Positions 59,520 to 64,000 of a DNA stretch of 64,000 nt are shown here, piece after piece. The position numbers were made by a program, and so were the translations under genes. Position 1 is the first letter of the stretch. The number at the start of each line of letters is the position of its first letter. Origin of the DNA: Artemia franciscana (lineage: Eukaryota > Arthropoda > Branchiopoda > Anostraca > Artemiidae); contig NC_088871.1 of the NCBI RefSeq assembly GCF_032884065.1, forward strand, positions 20,968,755 to 21,032,754, written 5' to 3'. Under the pieces are notes generated by a model that had not been told where the DNA came from, searched no databases, and was given only the letters and a program-made list of their open reading frames with translations.

Positions 59520-60340
59520 GGGAGGGGAAATTTTCTGTGGTGGGTTTTCTACGGGTAGAATTTTCCATGGACAGGGAAGTTTCCGGAGGTGAATTAACAA
59601 GGGGCAATTTTACACAGGAAAATTCATTAGAATTCCTAAACGAAATTTGTCATACTTTTTCTTTGCCGATTCAATTTTTCACGTAGAGATTTTCCAAGGA
59701 AATTGTCATGATCCCCCACAGTACCTGGGGAAGGACTGTATTTGGAAATAAACAGACATCTTTTGGGAAGGAGAATTTTCTGCAGGGGGATTCTTCACGG
59801 GGAGAATTTTCCATAGGCAGGGAAGTTTCCGGAGATGAACGTATAAGGGAAATATTATAAAGGAGAGTTTTAATGAACTCTTATACGAAATTTATCTTAC
59901 CTTCTCTTTGTCGATTCAATTTTACATCTAGAGATGTTACATGAAGAAGATTTCGGTGGTAGAAATTCCTCATGGCAGTATTTTTGCGCAAGAGATATTC
60001 TCCATGAAGAAATTTTCCGGGGGAGAAATTCTTCATGGGAGAGTTTTCCATGGGAGAAACTTTCCATTCGGAGGATTGAATTTCAAGTAAGAATTTCCCG
60101 TGAGTTTTTCCGGCATGATTTGAAAAAAGATTAAAAATTAAATGAAAAACAAGTCTTTTTTTATGAAATTAGGCTAAAGAGAATTATCTAGGCGAAATTG
60201 TCCACAAGAAAATTTCAGGATGGAATTTTCAGTAGGGACAGATTTGTTAGGGAGAGAGAGATATTACGCAGGAGGGACTTTCCGGGGAATAATTGTTGTG
60301 GGGGGAGGGGAGGGGAGTTTTCCATGGAGGAAAGAGGCAG
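59520..60340. repeat. Degenerate short-period array with a 246-bp duplication
   Basis: The segment is built of 'gggagaattttcc'-like blocks. Two copies of a longer unit start near 59528 and 59774 and share 'cagggaagtttccgga' and 'gtcgattcaatttt' type blocks. It is related in reverse orientation to 24180-24840. Confidence 0.7.
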
Positions 60341-60394
60341 GTTTCCCGGCACTATTTGACAACGATCAAAAATTACATAAAAAACGATTTTTTT

Positions 60395-61110
60395 TAAACT
60401 GAAACAAGGGAGAAATGTTGAGATTTAAGACAAAAAGACATAATACCGTATATGAGGGGAGATACCGTCTCTTCAATACCTCGCTCTGTACGCTAAAGTT
60501 TGACTTTTTGTCCCAATTCAGTAAGAACAACTCCTGAAAGATAAAGGCTATTTAATTAGAATAAGAAGTTTTTTTTTAAATACAAGAAAAAATGTATATG
60601 AGGGGCATCCCTCTCATATACGTAATAATTTCTGTTCGTTATCATTCGAAGTTGGAAAAAATTGTACAAAATACATCTTTATTACAATTCTTGGTAAGTA
60701 TCTGTTATTTAGTAAACATGTGAATTTGGATCTGCAGGCACGGGTTGAAACAACTGAAATGTTAGATAGGATATATATAATCTTGGCTGTATATTTGCAC
60801 ATTAGGAGGGGGTTGGTTTAGGGGTTAAATGTAGCGGGGCTGCATGCAAAATGCAACCTAATCTAACCAAAATACCAACTAAATATTTACTAAAATATAG
60901 CTACAATGTAGTTTTCCACTAAGCCGAAGCTCATTTTTTTATTTATATAAAGGCTATTTAAATATCTAGTTGAAAGATAAAGGCTATTTAATTAGAATAA
61001 GAAGTTTTTTTTTAAACACAAGAAAAAACGTATATGAGGGGCATCCCTCTCATATACGAAATAATTTCTGTTCGTTTTAAGTTGCTGAACCTTACTTTCA
61101 GTTGAAAAAA
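60395..61110. repeat. MITE-like sequence, copies 3 and 4
   Basis: Blocks 'ataccgtatatgagggg', 'cgctaaagtttgac' and 'catccctctcatatacg' match the MITE-like elements at 22870 and 23810 in the same orientation. The last block occurs twice (60603 and 61041) because of the local duplication. Confidence 0.65.
60536..60940. repeat. Segmental duplication, copy 1 (partner 60974-61610)
   Basis: Bases 60536-60638 match 60974-61076 almost exactly, and 60640-60940 match 61308-61610. Copy 1 lacks the about 230 bp present in copy 2 at 61078-61307, including the MITE right end. This is best explained by a deletion in copy 1 after duplication. Confidence 0.9.
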
Positions 61111-61790
61111 CTTGTTTTTATTTTTTTATTTTATCATTAAAAGGTTGAGCCAATTCTCAGGAGAAAACATTGACATGTTGCATAGCCAAAAGTAGCCAGT
61201 AGATTATCTTTCTTTATCCTGAGCCCGAGTAATTTCAAATCTAGATTTCTATTATATTCATTTATGTAATCGCAGTGTTTTTGTTTTTTTTTATTGCTTG
61301 ATCTTATATTATTCGAAGTTGGAAAAAATTTTACAAAATACACCTTTATTACAATTCTTGGTAATTATCTGTTATTTAGTACACAGTTGAGAATTTGGAT
61401 CTACAGGCACGGGTTGAAACAACTGAAATGTTAGATAGGATGTATATAATCTTGGCTGTATATTTGCACATTTGGAGGGGGGTTTAGGGGTTGAGTATAG
61501 CGGGGCTGAATGCAAAATGCAACCTAATCTAATCAAAATACAACTAAATATTTATTAAAATTAGCTACAATGTAGTTTTCCGCTAAGCCGAAGCTAATTG
61601 TCTGATTTTATAGATCCAAACGCTCGAGTGTGTACTGGCTAACAGATAAGTACCCAATTTTATGTTTAACTTTGACAAAGCCAAGAGTTAATGGTGAATA
61701 AAAACCGATCAGAAATATCGAAATTGTTATATCGAATATCGAAAGTAAAAATATCGATACATCATTTTAACAAATTATCGCCCAACGCTA

Positions 61791-61798
61791 CATTCAGC
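61791..61798. repeat. Right 8-bp target-site duplication (cattcagc)
   Basis: Identical to 58350-58357. Confidence 0.9.
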
Positions 61799-63000
61799 AC
61801 CAATATTCATTAGAAAAGATAGATTGTTTGATAAAAAACGTTTATTTTAAAGTTTATTTGAGACACTGTATAGCCGCATTCAGCCAACCAAATTTTTTTT
61901 GGACAATCGAAGTAGAATAAAAGCGCCAAATTTGCCCAAAAAGCTACCAAATACACAAATAGAACTTACGTTTGTTTTCTCTTTTAATACTTTCAATATC
62001 TTAAAAATCTTCAACTTCTTAGATAAAATACCCACAATCTAATTTTTTAAATGATTAGTTGAGAGCTAGCGTATACACTGAGCTTTTTTTAGGAGGGGGA
62101 GGGGTGTTAACTTCGAAAGAAAACGTGGTTTTTTCTTCAGTTTTTCTTGATTTTATGTTTTTTAATTGTTTCTTATTTTCATTGGTGTACCTAATTTTTT
62201 TCTTCATCAATAAGTATATTCCGGAAGGTAGCTAATTTGGAAGCTTGAAAGCTCCTCTTTACTAGGGAGTGAACGTGTCAGCTCGCGCATTGGGGCCCAA
62301 GGATTGAAGGTCCTCCGGCTATGGTTCCTGAAAGTTAATCTTTCCTTATTGTTAAGACACCAGAGAAAAACTCCAAAATTCATCTGGATTTCCATAATTT
62401 AACTACAAGAAAAACTTCAAAACTGTCTCAGCTCTTCTATGAAATTTGAACCTTATGTTTGTTCCCTCTTCCTACAGACGGGACGATATTAGAAAACAAG
62501 AAAAATCCTTACAAGCCACTGAATAAATCAATTCATTGTATTTGGGCTTGGACAACACATTGTTTAACAAACTTTTTCCTCTTTATTAGATAGTGAATGC
62601 AAAAATAAAAAGAAAGAGAGTTTTCCGTTCTTTTCAAAGTAGTGATCCCTAGCTTAGCTAAAATTTAATAGAAGTAGATGCTACATTGCTTGAAAGGTCT
62701 GTATTTGATTTCTTTCCAAGTCAATTGAGAATCAAATCTACTTGAACCATTTATATTACATGTGTTCCAGTGTGTTCCCTTGTGTTCCAGTCCCAGATCT
62801 ACGTGTCTTGTTTCAAAAGCCTACGTTTTTGGCTTTTTATAAGGTCGTAGCTCAGTTTTAACAAAAGGCCGTAATTCTTCCAAGCTATTGACTAGTTTGC
62901 TTTACAGTACTGTTTTATTTTTTATTATTATTGTTTTTTTTGTTTTTTTTTGTTGTTGTTTTTTTTAGCCTAAACTGAAGGATTTAGTTTTAGTCAATCT

Positions 63001-63249
63001 TTGGCCTCAGGAGCTGCTTATCTCGGAAATTTACTTCTCTGGCCTTTTACTATCCGTCAAAATACCACAAAATTAAGACTAACAAAGCATGGAGAAAATG
63101 AAAAGATTTTAGGAGATGGGTTGGAAGCCCGGAGCCCGCTAAGTGTACTTAAGAAAAGCGAAATCCGCACCCTCGTGGAAGGGTGTGATTCTCTTAGTTT
63201 ACATTGTCCTTACATCACTGGTAACAAGTTAAGTAATGTCTACGTTTAA
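63001..63249 (+). other. Intronic open frame of uncertain origin
   Basis: This 82-codon frame lies in contactin intron 5. It contains S-L-S-L-H-C-P-Y followed by T-G-N-K-L, faintly like the D-x-x-SLHCPLT-x-x-T motif of D-2-hydroxyacid dehydrogenases. A T-rich tract ending in AG precedes it. It could be a pseudogene scrap or chance. Confidence 0.2.
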
Positions 63250-63480
63250 AAGGGAAAAAGAATCATTTGATTATCATTTTCCAAATAGCTTACAAAATTG
63301 AGAAAAAGGTCGGTCTTGATAAACAATTTAAAAGAAATTTTCAAATAGTGTTCTCTGTTTATGTTTTTTTCGCTTTATTTCTTCTTCTATTTTCTGTCTT
63401 AGCGAAGAATTTGTAAGAATTTTGAGATAAAGAGAGGAAAATTTGGCATATTTGACGGTTTATCGTTTTTGTGTTTTCAG

Positions 63481-63776
63481 GTCAAGTACTGGCGCGAGTC
63501 GGACAACGAAGACAGCTCATTGTTTTACCTGAGTCGTAGAACTGATAGCTGGGCTCTCGTTGTTGGTCTTTTCCCAAACACTTATTATAGAGTCCGTGTC
63601 ATGGCTTATAATTCAGCTGGTGAAGGCCCGCAGAGTGAACATTTCCGCGAGAGAACATTTAAAAAAGCCCCACTGCGCCCTCCAACCACAGTGAACGTAA
63701 TCCCGGTTAATCCTTCAACTGTTGGTGTTACTTGGCGTTATGTTGCGCCTGGACCTGAAGAAGAACCTTTGCAAGG
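63481..63776 (+). CDS. Cont: Contactin homologue, exon with end of FN3-3 and start of FN3-4
   Basis: The exon starts in phase 0 with V-K-Y-W-R-E-S, continuing FN3-3 (TYYRVRVMAYNSAGEGPQS). It then starts FN3-4 (APLRPPTTVNVIPVNPSTVGVTW) and ends in phase 2 at 63776 before GTTAGT. The rest of FN3-4 and the hydrophobic GPI-attachment tail must lie beyond 64000. Domain order so far (CTLD, six Ig, then FN3) equals that of insect contactin. Confidence 0.94.
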
Positions 63777-64000
63777 GTTAGTAATTTATATACTAATGTT
63801 GGCACGTTTTAAGGGATCTTTTCGAATCAGTTCCTCTTTTTCTATGTTTCTTTAAGGCTATTTTCTTAAAAATTGGTTCGGGCTAGGGTACAGAGGAATG
63901 CATTGAATACAAGCTACCAATATACGAGAGCTTAAACTTTTGCTTTTTTAGAGATGTATCTTAAAAAGACATTATGCATCGTGTAACTTTAAGGTGGAAG

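Larger units (their letters stand above)
58358..61790. mobile_element. Non-autonomous hAT-superfamily DNA transposon, 3.43 kb
   Basis: The ends are 'tagtattgggcgata' and, from the other strand, 'tagcgttgggcgata', matching at 13 of 15 positions. Both ends are followed inward by sequence rich in TATCGATA motifs. An exact 8-bp duplication (cattcagc) flanks the element. The 8-bp duplication and the T/CAG-x-x-x-TGGGCG type end identify the hAT superfamily. No transposase core (hATC dimerisation block) is visible, so it depends on another copy. A short start-like frame (ATG at about 58517, a run of basic residues) may be a relic. The interior holds a satellite-like monomer, a degenerate array and MITE-like sequence. 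Confidence 0.88.
58237..63480 (+). other. Contactin intron 5
   Basis: 5.2-kb GT-AG intron, two thirds of which is the hAT-type element at 58358-61790. Without it the intron would be about 1.8 kb. Confidence 0.9.

Overview
The window is AT-rich, intron-bearing animal DNA. Two host genes on the + strand can be read exon by exon, and nearly everything else recognisable is transposon or repeat. A contactin whose N-terminus is a C-type lectin domain is the arthropod form of that gene. Together with the mix of LINEs this suggests an arthropod, perhaps a branchiopod crustacean; that placement is inference.

Layout: (1) 1-9680 holds foldback and LINE debris, then an apparently intact two-ORF LINE (about 5287-9680). 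(2) 10745-21438 holds four coding exons of the proteasome beta-5 (chymotrypsin-like) catalytic subunit. The exon carrying the initiator ATG was not found with confidence, and the introns carry several decayed LINE pieces. (3) 21.5-44.5 kb is a gene-poor repeat block: MITE-like elements, short tandem duplications, two LINE parts in head-to-tail order, a 650-bp foldback element, a roughly 5.5-kb satellite-like array with two large AT microsatellites, more LINE fragments (one pair arranged like a 5' inversion), and an RTE-like LINE ending in a 63-nt poly(A). (4) 44518-63776 holds six exons of a contactin homologue: signal peptide, C-type lectin domain, six Ig domains, three FN3 domains and the start of a fourth. 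The GPI-anchor end lies beyond the window. Its 5.2-kb last visible intron contains a complete 3.43-kb hAT-type element with a perfect 8-bp target-site duplication and nested repeats inside it.

The two host genes are unrelated in function: protein degradation in the cytosol and nucleus, and neuronal/glial or septate-junction adhesion. They appear to be simply adjacent. The most novel-looking item is the intact LINE. Its ORF1 joins a coiled coil to a run of CCCH zinc fingers. ORF1 and the ORF2 frame overlap, and the overlap starts with a canonical in-frame A_AAA_AAC slippery heptamer 8 nt before a potential 9-bp stem, so a -1 frameshift could make an ORF1-ORF2 fusion. No prokaryotic features, CRISPR arrays or operons are present.
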